DNA of 64,000 bases, taken from the NCBI GenBank assembly GCA_038246785.1, contig JBBRVP010000016.1:1-64000 (forward strand), given 5' to 3'. This document shows, piece after piece, positions 32,271-41,700 of the stretch. The notes beneath the pieces are model-generated. The model saw only the letters and a program-made list of their open reading frames with translations, searched no databases and was not told the DNA's origin. How positions within the stretch are numbered: the stretch's first letter is position 1; every line of letters starts with the position of its first letter. A program made the position numbers and the translations under genes. The DNA is from JBBRVP01 sp038246785 (GTDB lineage: Bacteria; Actinomycetota; Actinomycetes; Jiangellales; Jiangellaceae).

Positions 32271-32480
32271 GGCGGCACGGCGAGGCGGATCGTGGTCCCC
32301 AAGTCGTTGCGGGACCGACTCGGACCGCGCGGCGGTGAGGTCCTGGACATCTGCGAGCGGGATGGCCGGATCGAGATGGAGCCGGCGCCGATCCCCATGC
32401 GGCCGGTCGGGAAGGGGGCGGCGGTGGCGGTGCCCGAGACCCCGCTGGCTCCGCTGTCCGACCAGATGGTCCGGGGCTGC
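32271..32480 (+). pseudogene. Relic of an AbrB/MazE-type (VapB-like) antitoxin
   Basis: The frame at 32271-32480 reads RRIVVPKSLRDRLGPRGGEV, then LDICERDGRIEMEPAPIPMR and VAVPETPLAPLSDQMVR. This is the SpoVT/AbrB swapped-hairpin DNA-binding pattern (G-R-I-V-V-P-K-x-L-R) plus the tail of actinobacterial VapB antitoxins. The normal start (a Met followed by about ten residues before GRIVVPK) is replaced by GC-rich repeats of GATGCGGGCGGC type, and the tail after MVR is out of register. No toxin gene follows; 32481-32660 has no recognisable gene. A broken toxin-antitoxin remnant. Confidence 0.7.
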
Positions 32481-32660
32481 CTTCCGCGTGATCGCCTGAG
32501 CCTGAGCAGACCACATGCGCGGCGGTCCGCCTTCACTCCGCTGGGATGTCGAACTGATCGCGACGACGCCGCGGATGACCCGGCGTACGTTCCGCCTCGT
32601 CTCACTGACGGCAGAGCAGTGGACGGCCGCGAGAGCCCGCGCCGGCGACGCCTGTGAATA

Positions 32661-32705
32661 CGGACGAGGGCCGCACCGGCCTGTCGGCCGGTGGGCCCCC
32701 GTCCG
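32661..32705 (-). terminator. Strong hairpin terminator of groEL
   Basis: CGGACG (32661-32666) pairs with CGTCCG (32700-32705), and inside it GGGCC and CACCGGCC pair with GGCCGGTG and GGCCC around TGTC. The hairpin lies 28 bases beyond the groEL stop on the minus strand and is followed there by TATTCAC. Confidence 0.75.
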
Positions 32706-32732
32706 TGACTGGCGGGACTGCTGGCTAACTCC

Positions 32733-34439
<1,707 letters not shown>

Positions 34440-34570
34440 GTGTTTCCGGTCCTCCCGGTACGACTTTGGGGTACGGGCGGGTGGACCTGGCGCGACGCCC
34501 GCGACGGACGGCCACGGTCCGCCCGGCTCCTGTCGCCGAGGGGCCCCGGCCTCGTCGGCCCGGTCCTTGC

Positions 34571-34632
34571 CTGTCACTCTCCGGTCGAGAGTGCTAGTCG
34601 ATTGTTTAGCACTCGCTACCGGAGAGTGCAAG
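34571..34632 (-). promoter_or_regulatory. groEL promoter with two CIRCE (HrcA) operators
   Basis: On the minus strand the distal element reads TTGCACTC, 9 bases, GAGTGCTAA (34606-34631), a near-consensus CIRCE inverted repeat. A second, weaker copy (CTAGCACTC, 9 bases, GAGTGACAG) lies at 34571-34597. A sigma-70-like promoter overlaps the first: -35 TTGCAC at 34626-34631 and -10 TAAACA at 34603-34608, 17 bases apart. This predicts HrcA repression of groEL released by heat. Confidence 0.88.
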
Positions 34633-34696
34633 CCAGCCCGCACAGGGACCGGCCTCGCCCGCCCGGTGCCGGCCCAGGAGAGCGCAGACTGTTCCG

Positions 34697-35230
34697 GTGG
34701 GATACGGCGCGCTCGCCGATGTCGTCGCGATCATCCACCTCCTGGCGATCGTGACGATGCTGTTCGGCGGCTTCCTCGCCTGGCGCTGGCCGCGGGTGAT
34801 CGCGGTGCACGCGCCCGTGGCGGCCGTGATCGGCGGCGTCTTCCTGCTCGGGGTCGACTGCCCACTCACCGCGCTGGAGCAGCACCTGCGGACGGCGGCG
34901 GGCGAGGCTTCCTACTCCGGCGGCTACCTCGACCACTACCTGGTGGGACCGCTCACCGGGCACGGCGCCACGCCGGCGCTGCGCACGCTGGAGCTCGGGG
35001 TCGCGGTCGGCTTCAACCTGCTGGCGTACGGCGTCCTCGCCGTTCGCTGGGCAGCGCCCACCCTGATCACGCGGCGGCGGGCGGCACCTGCGGCCGGCAC
35101 CGACGATCAGGACCGCCCGCAGTGGAGGGGGGACCCGCCCGCAACCGCGGGGATGACGGTCACCGTCGAGCCGGCGGGCACGGGGGTCGACAGGCCGTCG
35201 GCGAAGCGTACGTCGTCGTCGTCGACGTAG
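34697..35230 (+). CDS. DUF2784 membrane protein with an extended tail
   Basis: Protein of 177 residues. The family core is clear: ADVVAIIHLLAIVTMLFGGF, then RWPRVIAVHAPVAAVIGG, LGVDCPLTALEQHLR and YSGGYLDHYLVGPLTGH, with three or four membrane segments ending LAYGVLAVRWA. After about residue 125 the reading frame continues with a hydrophilic, disordered tail (AAPAAGTDDQDRPQW and onward) that is antisense to the 3' 124 bases of the MoaD/ThiS gene. This looks like loss of an original stop. GTG start, divergent from groEL. Confidence 0.82.
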   Translation: MGYGALADVVAIIHLLAIVTMLFGGFLAWRWPRVIAVHAPVAAVIGGVFLLGVDCPLTALEQHLRTAAGEASYSGGYLDHYLVGPLTGHGATPALRTLELGVAVGFNLLAYGVLAVRWAAPTLITRRRAAPAAGTDDQDRPQWRGDPPATAGMTVTVEPAGTGVDRPSAKRTSSSST

Positions 35231-35430
35231 ACGTTGACGAAGCGCCGCACGGCGCCGGCGTCGTCGAGGATGCGGGCCCGGATGCCCGGCCACGACACCT
35301 CGAGCAGGTCGATGACCTCGGCGAGAGTGGACGCGCCCCCGGCCTCGACGGCGACAGTGGCGGCGCCGCGGGTATAGGTCCGCAGGATCGTCGGCACCCT
35401 GACCGTCACGGCCGTCGTTGCCGTGCTCAT
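35107..35430 (-). CDS. MoaD/ThiS-family ubiquitin-like sulfur carrier with capped C-terminus
   Basis: Protein of 107 residues with the beta-grasp pattern VTVRVPTILRTYTRGAATVA, LAEVIDLLEVSWPGIRARIL, VRRFVNVYVDDDDVRFADGL and VPAGSTVTVIPAVAGG. The family acts by adenylation and thiocarboxylation of a C-terminal Gly-Gly. Here eight residues (SPLHCGRS) follow the GG, so activation would need trimming, as in some CysO/QbsE-type carriers. The ATG overlaps the thrC stop (ATGA). Neighbourhood with threonine synthase is common in actinobacteria and suggests a role in cysteine or methionine sulfur supply. Confidence 0.82.
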   Translation of the reverse strand: MSTATTAVTVRVPTILRTYTRGAATVAVEAGGASTLAEVIDLLEVSWPGIRARILDDAGAVRRFVNVYVDDDDVRFADGLSTPVPAGSTVTVIPAVAGGSPLHCGRS

Positions 35431-36722
35431 GCCAACCCTGCCGCCTCGAAGGCGGCCGCGTCGGGCGTGATGGTCGCCGCCGGCCCCACGACCGAGGCGA
35501 CGGCGTCCAGCGTCTTGAGCCCGTCGCCGCTGTTGATGACGACGGTCTCGGCGTCCGGGTCCAGCTGCCCCGAAGCGACGAGCTTGCGCAGGGTCGCGAC
35601 CACGACCCCTCCCGCCGTCTCGGCGAAGATCCCCTCGGTGCGGGCGAGCAGCCGGATGCCTTCGACGATCTCCTCGTCGGTCACCGCCTCGACGGCCCCG
35701 CCGGTGCGGCGGGCGACGTCGAGCACGTATGGGCCGTCGGCCGGGTTGCCGATGGCGAGCGACTTGGCAATGGTCGCCGGCCGCACCGGGCGCGGCCGGT
35801 CGTGCCCGTCGTGGAACGCCCGCGCGATCGGGGAGCAGCCGGCGGCCTGGGCGCCATAGACCCGGTACGGGGTCCCCTCGACCAGTCCGAGGCCGACCAG
35901 CTCCCGGAACGCCTTGTCGACCTTCGTGAGCTGCGACCCGGACGCGACCGGCACGACCACTTGCTCCGGCAGCCGCCAGCCCAGCTGCTCGGCGATCTCG
36001 AAGCCGAGCGTCTTCGAGCCCTCCGCGTAGTACGGCCGGACGTTGACGTTGACGAAGGCCCAGTCCTCGTGCTCGGCGGCCAGCTCGACCGCGAGCCGGT
36101 TGACATCGTCGTACGTCCCGCGGACTGCCACCAGCGTCGTGCCGTAGACGGCGCTGGCCACGATCTTGGCGCGCTCCAGGTCGTGTGGGATGAACACGTA
36201 CGACCGGATCCCGGCACGGGCGGCCGCGGCGGCGACCGCATTGGCGAGGTTGCCGGTCGAGGGGCAGGCCAGCACAGCGAACCCGAGCTCGCGGGCCGCG
36301 GCGAGCGCCACCGCGACCACGCGGTCCTTGAACGAGTGGGTCGGGTTGCCGGAGTCGTCCTTCACCCACAGCCGGCGCAGGCCGAGCTCGCCCGCGAGGT
36401 TGTCGGCGCGGACCAGCCGCGTCCAGCCCGGGTCGGTGCTCGGGGTCGTCTCCACATCGCGGGGAACGGGGAGCAGGTCGCGGTAGCGCCAGATCGATGC
36501 CGGTCCGGACGCGATCGACTCCCGGGTCACGCGGGGGAAGTCGTAGCCGACCTCGAGCGGGCCGAAGCACTCTCGGCAGGCGTAGCACGGGCCGAGCTCC
36601 TGCTCGGCGTCGCACTCCCGGCAGACGAGGCCGCGGGCGGGGCCGAGGTCGACGGCCCGGCCGTGGGCGGCGGGTGGGATCGGCGGCGCCGGCTGCGGCG
36701 CGACAGGGGAGGTGACGGTCAT
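35427..36722 (-). CDS. thrC: Threonine synthase
   Basis: PLP enzyme of 431 residues converting O-phosphohomoserine to threonine. A zinc-ribbon-like N-terminus carries four or more cysteines (LVCRECDAEQELGPCYACRE), typical of the larger actinobacterial and archaeal enzymes. The PLP lysine is K132 in NPTHSFKDRVVAVAL, followed by LACPSTGNLANAVAAAAARA and VINSGDGLKTLDAV near the end. The GAAGGAG ribosome-binding site lies 11-17 bases before the ATG and immediately behind a SAM-I riboswitch, so expression should respond to SAM. Co-transcribed with the MoaD/ThiS gene. Confidence 0.95.
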   Translation of the reverse strand: MTVTSPVAPQPAPPIPPAAHGRAVDLGPARGLVCRECDAEQELGPCYACRECFGPLEVGYDFPRVTRESIASGPASIWRYRDLLPVPRDVETTPSTDPGWTRLVRADNLAGELGLRRLWVKDDSGNPTHSFKDRVVAVALAAARELGFAVLACPSTGNLANAVAAAAARAGIRSYVFIPHDLERAKIVASAVYGTTLVAVRGTYDDVNRLAVELAAEHEDWAFVNVNVRPYYAEGSKTLGFEIAEQLGWRLPEQVVVPVASGSQLTKVDKAFRELVGLGLVEGTPYRVYGAQAAGCSPIARAFHDGHDRPRPVRPATIAKSLAIGNPADGPYVLDVARRTGGAVEAVTDEEIVEGIRLLARTEGIFAETAGGVVVATLRKLVASGQLDPDAETVVINSGDGLKTLDAVASVVGPAATITPDAAAFEAAGLA

Positions 36723-36740
36723 GGTGGCGAGGCTCCTTCG

Positions 36741-36889
36741 CTCATCTGCCCCGTCGGTCCTCGTGGACCGCGGGTCGGAGTTGGCACCGTCTTCGCGCCG
36801 GGCCTCGCCATGTCATGAAGTCGGCACAGGGCTGCGCGAAGGGTTGCCGGGGCTTCATCGGGCCGTTCCCTCTGCCCCTCGGGATGAGA
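36741..36889 (-). ncRNA. SAM-I (S-box) riboswitch upstream of thrC
   Basis: Read on the minus strand, the conserved S-box blocks appear in order: P1 5' strand TCTCATC (36889-36883), GAGGGGCAGAGGGAACGGCC (36880-36861) followed by CGATGAAGCC, GGCAACCC (36848-36841), GGTGCCAACTCC (36788-36777), and the P1 3' strand GCAGATGAG ending at 36741. P1 is followed at once by GAAGGAG, the thrC ribosome-binding site, so translational control through P1 is likely. The match at all conserved blocks leaves little doubt on the class. Confidence 0.93.
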
Positions 36890-36990
36890 CGTGCTGTTCA
36901 GTTGTGGATCAGACGGTACGCCGCCAGGGGTGGCCGGCCAGCCCCTGTCCAACATCCGAGATGGTCGTCCAGTTAGTGGATGCTGCGACG

Positions 36991-37503
36991 ATGTGCCGCG
37001 TGCCCGAGCGCACGCACCGCCTCGCCCACGCGGTCATCGCCGCCAACGCCGTCAACGGCTCGACCGCCCTCGGTCTGCTGGTCGCCCGGCTGGGCGGCAC
37101 ACACGCAACCGCGGGTCCGCACGGTCTGCTCCTCGCCGTGCACTACCGGTTCTCGCTGCCCCGCGCGGACGCTTTCACGCTCGGCAGCGTCGTCCTCACC
37201 CGCCGGGGCCGGGCGTGGCTGCTCGCCCGTCCCGACCTGCTCTACCACGAGGCGCGGCACGCCGCGCAGTACGCCTGGTGCGGGGGCCCCGCGCTGCTCC
37301 CGCTCTACGCCGCCGCGGCCGTCTGGTCGTGGCTGCGTACCGGCGATCCTTCCTCGCGCAACGCCTTCGAGCGCCGTGCCGGGTTGGCCGCGGGGGGCTA
37401 CCAGGAGCGCCCGCGCAGGTCCCGGCCGCTCTGGACCCGGCCGCGCGGGCCTCGCCGGCTCAGATCCCGAGCGAGTCGGCGAGGGCGGCGAGCCAGTCCA
37501 TGA
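36991..37503 (+). CDS. Uncharacterised protein with HEARH motif
   Basis: Protein of about 170 residues from the ATG at 36991 (MCRVPERTHRLAHAVIAANA); a GTG at 37000 is equally possible. The central part reads LLYHEARHAAQYAWCGGPAL with a HExxH-like motif (HEARH), then hydrophobic LLPLYAAAAVWSWLRTG and SSRNAFERRAGLAAGGY. The layout, HExxH plus short hydrophobic stretch plus ERRAG, recalls DUF4157-type metallopeptidase-like proteins but is shorter. The basic C-terminus overlaps the convergent otsB gene by 44 bases. Function unknown. Confidence 0.62.
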   Translation: MCRVPERTHRLAHAVIAANAVNGSTALGLLVARLGGTHATAGPHGLLLAVHYRFSLPRADAFTLGSVVLTRRGRAWLLARPDLLYHEARHAAQYAWCGGPALLPLYAAAAVWSWLRTGDPSSRNAFERRAGLAAGGYQERPRRSRPLWTRPRGPRRLRSRASRRGRRASP

Positions 37504-38281
37504 GGCCGTCGGGGCCGTCGACGACGAGGTCTGCGGCGTCACGCAGCTCGGCCGGGGACTCCGCGGAGTCGACGCAGACCACCAGCCCCAGCACGCCCGA
37601 CTCGGCGAGCGAGCGCACCATCCGGAGGGCAGGGAGGTCGCCCACGTCGTCGCCGGCGACGACGACGACGCGCGCGCCGCGGTCCTCGACCAGCTCGCGC
37701 AGCGCGCCGCCCTTGTCAGTGCCACGGGGGCGCAACTCGACGACGTGACGTCCTGGCACCGCTTCTAGCCCCGACTCGGCGGCGAGCCGGTCGAGCTCGG
37801 GCCGCAGGGCGTCGAGCGTGCCGGCCGGGTCGGCCGCCCGTCGGGTGTGCACCGCCAGCGAGTGGCCCTTGTCCTCCAGCGCCGTCCCAGGCGGCGCGGC
37901 CGCAACCAGGGCTCCAAGCGGCTCGCGGAGCCGGCCAACGGCGGCGTCCTCGGCCGGCGAGTCCAGCTCACCGTCCGCCCAGCGCTGCAGGCCGTAGTGC
38001 CCGCGCACCTCGACACCCGAGACGGCCTCGAGCCCGCCCAGTCGCACCACGTCGGCGGCCGGTCGTCCGGTGACGATGGCCACGGCCCCGACCCGCTGGG
38101 TGAGCCGGCGCAGCACCACCCCTGCACGCGGATGGGCGCGGGCATCCTCCGGACGCTCGACGATCGGGGCCAGGGTGCCGTCGAAGTCCAGGGCGATGAG
38201 TGTCGCCCCCGGCTCGGCGAGCAGCGCGGCGAGGGCGGCCCGGCCGCCCTCGGTGGCCGGCTCGGGCACGTCGTCGCTCAT
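37460..38281 (-). CDS. otsB: Trehalose-6-phosphate phosphatase
   Basis: HAD-superfamily phosphatase of 273 residues. Motif I is LIALDFDGTLAPIVERPEDA, motif II AIVTGRPAADVVRL, cap residues GHYGLQRWADGE and ALEDKGHSLAVHTR, and motif IV VVVAGDDVGDLPALRMV, with the family PRGTDKGGALREL before it. It removes phosphate from trehalose 6-phosphate made by otsA (39248). The ATG overlaps the upstream LytR_C stop by 4 bases. Confidence 0.93.
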   Translation of the reverse strand: MSDDVPEPATEGGRAALAALLAEPGATLIALDFDGTLAPIVERPEDARAHPRAGVVLRRLTQRVGAVAIVTGRPAADVVRLGGLEAVSGVEVRGHYGLQRWADGELDSPAEDAAVGRLREPLGALVAAAPPGTALEDKGHSLAVHTRRAADPAGTLDALRPELDRLAAESGLEAVPGRHVVELRPRGTDKGGALRELVEDRGARVVVVAGDDVGDLPALRMVRSLAESGVLGLVVCVDSAESPAELRDAADLVVDGPDGLMDWLAALADSLGI

Positions 38282-38784
38282 CGCCAGTCCTTCGTGAGGA
38301 TCAGGGTGAGCCGACCGGCGGGTAGGCCCACGAACGCCTCCTTGGTGCGGGTCGTGATCTGCGGGAACTGCCCGGTGAGCGCCCTCGCCTGGGCTGCCAG
38401 GCCCGGCGCGAAGTAGACGGTGTTGCTCGGGACCGTACCGGAGAAGTCGCCGATGTCGGTGACCCGCCACCCGCCGGCCTCGAGCGTCTTCTCGGTGCGG
38501 CCGGCCAGGCCCTTTACCCCGGTCTGGTTGAGCACCACCACGGGCGCGCGCAGCTCGCTCGGCGCGGTCGTCGGGCTGGCGCCGCTGCCACTGGTACCCG
38601 ATGGCGAGCTCGTGGCGGACGGAGCGGTCGTGGAGGCGATCGCGGGCGTGGGGCGCTGCGTCGTCACCGCCGAGCCCGGGCTGGACCCGTCCTGGCCGAA
38701 CAGCGCAAGGAAGACGAGCACGACGACGACGGTGCCGACGACCGCGAGCACCGTCGAGAGCCAGCGGTTGACCACGGCACCCAC
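38278..38784 (-). CDS. LytR C-terminal-domain membrane-anchored protein
   Basis: Protein of 168 residues. One N-terminal transmembrane helix (VLAVVGTVVVVLVFLALFG) is followed by a Ser/Thr/Pro-rich linker and a LytR_C domain: LRAPVVVLNQTGVKGLAGRT, LEAGGWRVTDIGDFSG, VYFAPGLAAQARAL. The domain is found outside the membrane in cell-wall-related proteins. Encoded between DUF3263 and otsB in what looks like one operon. Confidence 0.85.
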   Translation of the reverse strand: MGAVVNRWLSTVLAVVGTVVVVLVFLALFGQDGSSPGSAVTTQRPTPAIASTTAPSATSSPSGTSGSGASPTTAPSELRAPVVVLNQTGVKGLAGRTEKTLEAGGWRVTDIGDFSGTVPSNTVYFAPGLAAQARALTGQFPQITTRTKEAFVGLPAGRLTLILTKDWR

Positions 38785-38801
38785 CCGGCGAAGGGTACGG
38801 C

Positions 38802-39116
38802 TCAGGGCTCGAAACCCAGTCGACGGGCCGAGCGCGCTCGCTGCCTCGTCGAGCGCAGGCGCCGCAGTCGCTTGACCAGCATGGGGTCGTGGGCGAGCGC
38901 GTCTGGACGGTCCAGGAGCGCGTTGAGCACCTGGTAGTAGCGGGTGGCCGACATGTCAAACAGCTCGCGGATCGCCTGCTCCTTGGCGCCTGCGTACCGC
39001 CACCACTGCCGTTCGAAGTCGAGCACCTCGCGGTCGCGCTGCGAGAGCGACGCCGCAGCCTGCGGGGCGACCGGATCCGTACCCAGGGCGTGCCGCGAGC
39101 GCGGCGCTGCGTCCAT
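38802..39116 (-). CDS. DUF3263 protein (small HTH-like)
   Basis: Protein of 104 residues. Core: LSQRDREVLDFERQWWRYAG, AKEQAIRELFDMSATRYYQV, LNALLDRPDALAHDPMLVKR, then an arginine-rich end. This DUF3263 pattern looks like a helix-turn-helix (IRELFDMSATRYYQVL) and is nearly confined to actinobacteria. ATG at 39116. First gene of the DUF3263-LytR_C-otsB unit, divergent from otsA over 131 bp. Confidence 0.9.
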   Translation of the reverse strand: MDAAPRSRHALGTDPVAPQAAASLSQRDREVLDFERQWWRYAGAKEQAIRELFDMSATRYYQVLNALLDRPDALAHDPMLVKRLRRLRSTRQRARSARRLGFEP

Positions 39117-39247
39117 CAAGGGTCCCCTTCCGAGCCGGCCACGCCGGCGAGGGCCGCGCGGCTGCGCCCATGCTAGACGTTCGAATCCCACCGTTGTCAT
39201 TCGAGCGCGTGTCGTACTGCAGCTTCCTTCCGGGGTAGGAAGGGACC

Positions 39248-40636
39248 GTGGAGCCAAGCAGCCTGGTCGTGGTCGCCAACCGTCTACCGGTGGACCGCAT
39301 CGAGCAGCCCGACGGATCCGTCGGCTGGCGCCGCAGCCCCGGCGGCCTGGTCACCGCACTCGCCCCTGTCATGCGGACACGCGAGGGGGCCTGGGTCGGC
39401 TGGTCGGGCGCAGCCGGCGAGGCGCCGGAACCCTTCGTCGACGACGGCATGGAGCTCGTGCCGATCGGGATGACCGCCCACGAGATGGGTGACTTCTACG
39501 AGGGGTTCTCCAACGCCACCCTGTGGCCGCTCTACCACGACGTGATCGTCTCCCCGGAGTATCACCGGGAGTGGTGGGAGGCCTACGTGGCGATCAATCG
39601 GCGCTTCGCCGACGCGGCCGCCGCCGTCGCTGCCGAGGCCGCCACCGTGTGGGTGCACGACTACCAGCTCCAGCTGGTGCCGGCGATGCTGCGGTTGGCC
39701 CGGCCGGACCTGCGGATCGGGTTCTTCCTTCACATCCCCTTCCCGCCCAAGGAGCTGTTCGCCCAGCTGCCGTGGCGGCGCCAGATCCTCGAGGGGTTGC
39801 TCGGTGCCGACCTGGTCGGTTTCCAGCGCGAGGGCGCCGCCACCAACTTCGTGGCGCTCGCCGGGCGGATGCTCGGTCTGCCCTGCGAGGGCGAGGTCGT
39901 GAAGACCCTCGACGGCCGGCAGGTGCGGGCGGCGGCGTTCCCGATCTCGATCGACGCCCACGCGCTGGACGAGCGGGCGCGCAGACCGGAGACCGAGGCC
40001 GAGGCGGCCCGGATGCGCTACCAGCTCGGCAATCCGCGCCACGTGCTGCTCGGCGTCGACCGGCTCGACTACACGAAAGGGATCGGCCACCGGATCAAGG
40101 CGTTCGGCGAGCTCGTCGCCGAGGGCCGGCTCGACGCGACCGAGGCAGTTTTCGTCCAGGTGGCGACCCCGAGCCGGGAGCGCGTCGACCAGTACCGCAT
40201 CCTCCGCGACGACCTCGAGCTGCAGATCGGCCGACTCAACGGCGAGCACGGCGCACTCGGGCACCCGCCCATCCACTACCTGCACACGTCGTACTCGCGC
40301 GACGACCTGGTGGCGCTGTTCCGCGCCGCGGACGTCATGGTGGTCACGCCCTTGCGCGACGGCATGAACCTGGTCGCCAAGGAGTACGTTGCGTGCCGCT
40401 ACGACGACGGCGGGGTGCTGCTGCTCAGCGAGTTCGCAGGTGCTGCCGACGAGCTCGACACCGCGGTGCTGGTCAACCCGCACGACGTCGAAGGGCTCAA
40501 GCAGGCCATCTGCGACGCCCTCGACATGCCGGAGGAGGAGCAGCGGCGGCGGATGCGTGCGATGCGCGAGGTCGTGTTCGATCACGACGTACGGCGCTGG
40601 GCCGACGACTTCCTCGCCGAGCTGGGCGTCCGCTAG
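39248..40636 (+). CDS. otsA: Trehalose-6-phosphate synthase
   Basis: GT20 glycosyltransferase of 462 residues making trehalose 6-phosphate from UDP- or ADP-glucose and glucose 6-phosphate. Signatures are VVVANRLPVDRIEQPDGSVG, FFLHIPFPPKELFAQLPWR, DLVGFQREGAATNF, LGVDRLDYTKGIGHRIKAF, LHTSYSRDDLVALFRAADVM and VTPLRDGMNLVAKEYVACR, all in place. GTG start with GTAGGAAGGGA just before. Together with otsB it makes trehalose, an osmolyte; the GH15 enzyme at 2828 could break it down. Confidence 0.95.
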   Translation: MEPSSLVVVANRLPVDRIEQPDGSVGWRRSPGGLVTALAPVMRTREGAWVGWSGAAGEAPEPFVDDGMELVPIGMTAHEMGDFYEGFSNATLWPLYHDVIVSPEYHREWWEAYVAINRRFADAAAAVAAEAATVWVHDYQLQLVPAMLRLARPDLRIGFFLHIPFPPKELFAQLPWRRQILEGLLGADLVGFQREGAATNFVALAGRMLGLPCEGEVVKTLDGRQVRAAAFPISIDAHALDERARRPETEAEAARMRYQLGNPRHVLLGVDRLDYTKGIGHRIKAFGELVAEGRLDATEAVFVQVATPSRERVDQYRILRDDLELQIGRLNGEHGALGHPPIHYLHTSYSRDDLVALFRAADVMVVTPLRDGMNLVAKEYVACRYDDGGVLLLSEFAGAADELDTAVLVNPHDVEGLKQAICDALDMPEEEQRRRMRAMREVVFDHDVRRWADDFLAELGVR

Positions 40637-40651
40637 GCCGCCGGCCGCCGG

Positions 40652-41203
40652 TTAGCCCGTCGACACCTGCTCGACAATCGCGTCGACGAAGGCCGGGATG
40701 TCGTCCGGCTTGCGGCTGGTGACGAGCGGCCCCGCGCCCTCGGTGTCCACCACGACTTCTTCGTCGGCCCAGGTGGCGCCGGCGTTGGTGAGGTCGGTGC
40801 GCAGGCTCGGCCAGGAGGTCACCCGCCGCCCGCGCACCGCGTCGGCCTCGACGAGCATCCACGGTGCGTGGCAGATGGCGGCGGTGGGGATCCCGGCGTC
40901 CAGCGCGCGGCGCACGAAGGACACCGCGGCCTCGTCCTGGCGCAGCGCGTCCGGGTTGGCCACTCCCCCAGGCAACACCACGGCCGCGTAGTCGGAGGGG
41001 TCGGCGGTGCTCACGTCCGCGTCGGCCTCGAAGACCTCACCCTTGTCCCGGTGGTTGAAGGCCTGGACCTTCTCACCCCTGGGGCTGAGCAGCACCGGCG
41101 TTCCGCCGGCCTTCTCCACGCCCTCCCACGGGCCGGTCAGCTCGACCTGCTCGACCCCCTCGGTGGCGGTCACGAAAGCGATCTTCTTGTCCTGCAGCGT
41201 CAT
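40652..41203 (-). CDS. DJ-1/PfpI family protein (type 1 glutamine-amidotransferase fold)
   Basis: Protein of 183 residues. The PfpI signature includes KIAFVTATEGVEQVELTGPW, AAVVLPGGVANPDALRQDEA, and the nucleophile elbow AAICHAPWMLVEADAVRGRR with the catalytic cysteine followed by histidine. Members act as glyoxalase III/deglycase or stress proteins. ATG at 41203; the frame continues to 41440 but without family sequence. Convergent with otsA, 15 bp between stops. Confidence 0.88.
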   Translation of the reverse strand: MTLQDKKIAFVTATEGVEQVELTGPWEGVEKAGGTPVLLSPRGEKVQAFNHRDKGEVFEADADVSTADPSDYAAVVLPGGVANPDALRQDEAAVSFVRRALDAGIPTAAICHAPWMLVEADAVRGRRVTSWPSLRTDLTNAGATWADEEVVVDTEGAGPLVTSRKPDDIPAFVDAIVEQVSTG

Positions 41204-41622
41204 GCGCTGGAGATACCCGGGTCGAGCGCGACGACACCCGCGCGGCCGGTGCCCGGATGGCCGATTCGCCAAGCCTGCCGTGCAGCGACGGCAGCGCGGA
41301 CCACACCACGGCCGGGTGTTCGAGCGCGGTCGAGTACCGTTGGGACGACGACTAGCCGCTGGTCGGGGTGAGGCGACCGACACCGACCCGGGTGAGCGGG
41401 TGACGACGATTCGACGCGATCCCGGCGGCTGCGTGCTCAAGTCCGTCGGACCCCACCGGTGTCACGACCCTCGAGTGGGACCTTCCAGGCGAAGCCGACG
41501 AGTTGCCCGGTTGACCGTCGCCTGACTGACGAGACGATCTCGATGCGGGTTCGGTGCTCGTCGAGCTAGGGACGACGACCGCGCGTGTCGCGGAGTTCGC
41601 CGGACGCCGGCGCGGCCGAAAC
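41204..41622. other. Gene-free stretch before the toxin relics
   Basis: I see no supportable gene on either strand. One plus-strand stretch ending at a TGA near 41514 reads TTLEWDLPGEADELPG, faintly like the end of an immunity protein, but this is too weak to call. Composition is slightly lower in GC than the neighbouring genes. Confidence 0.5.
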
Positions 41623-41685
41623 CACATTAGCCCGAACGGCACGTGCTCCTATCGTCACCACGAGTTCCGACACTGTTGCCGATGG
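41623..41685 (+). pseudogene. Relic C: SCP1.201/DddA-like deaminase tail, inverted copy
   Basis: The plus strand reads HISPNGTCSYRHHE and then, if one base is restored after 41664, IPTLLPMD. This is the same zinc-motif region as relic B (HNNPNGTCPSC...HEIPTLLPP) on the opposite strand; 16 bases, CCCGAACGGCACGTGC, are identical (41631-41646 against 41859-41874). The second zinc cysteine is lost. Similarity continues about 25 bases upstream and stops near the 3' end of relic B. Confidence 0.7.
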
Positions 41686-41700
41686 ATCATCGCCGCGACG

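Noticed and set aside
36719..36955. 78-codon minus-strand ORF upstream of thrC
   Set aside because: It covers the SAM-I riboswitch exactly and its translation has no protein-like features.
41486..41514. End of another immunity gene (TTLEWDLPGEADELPG)
   Set aside because: Too short and too weakly similar to Imm1 to claim.
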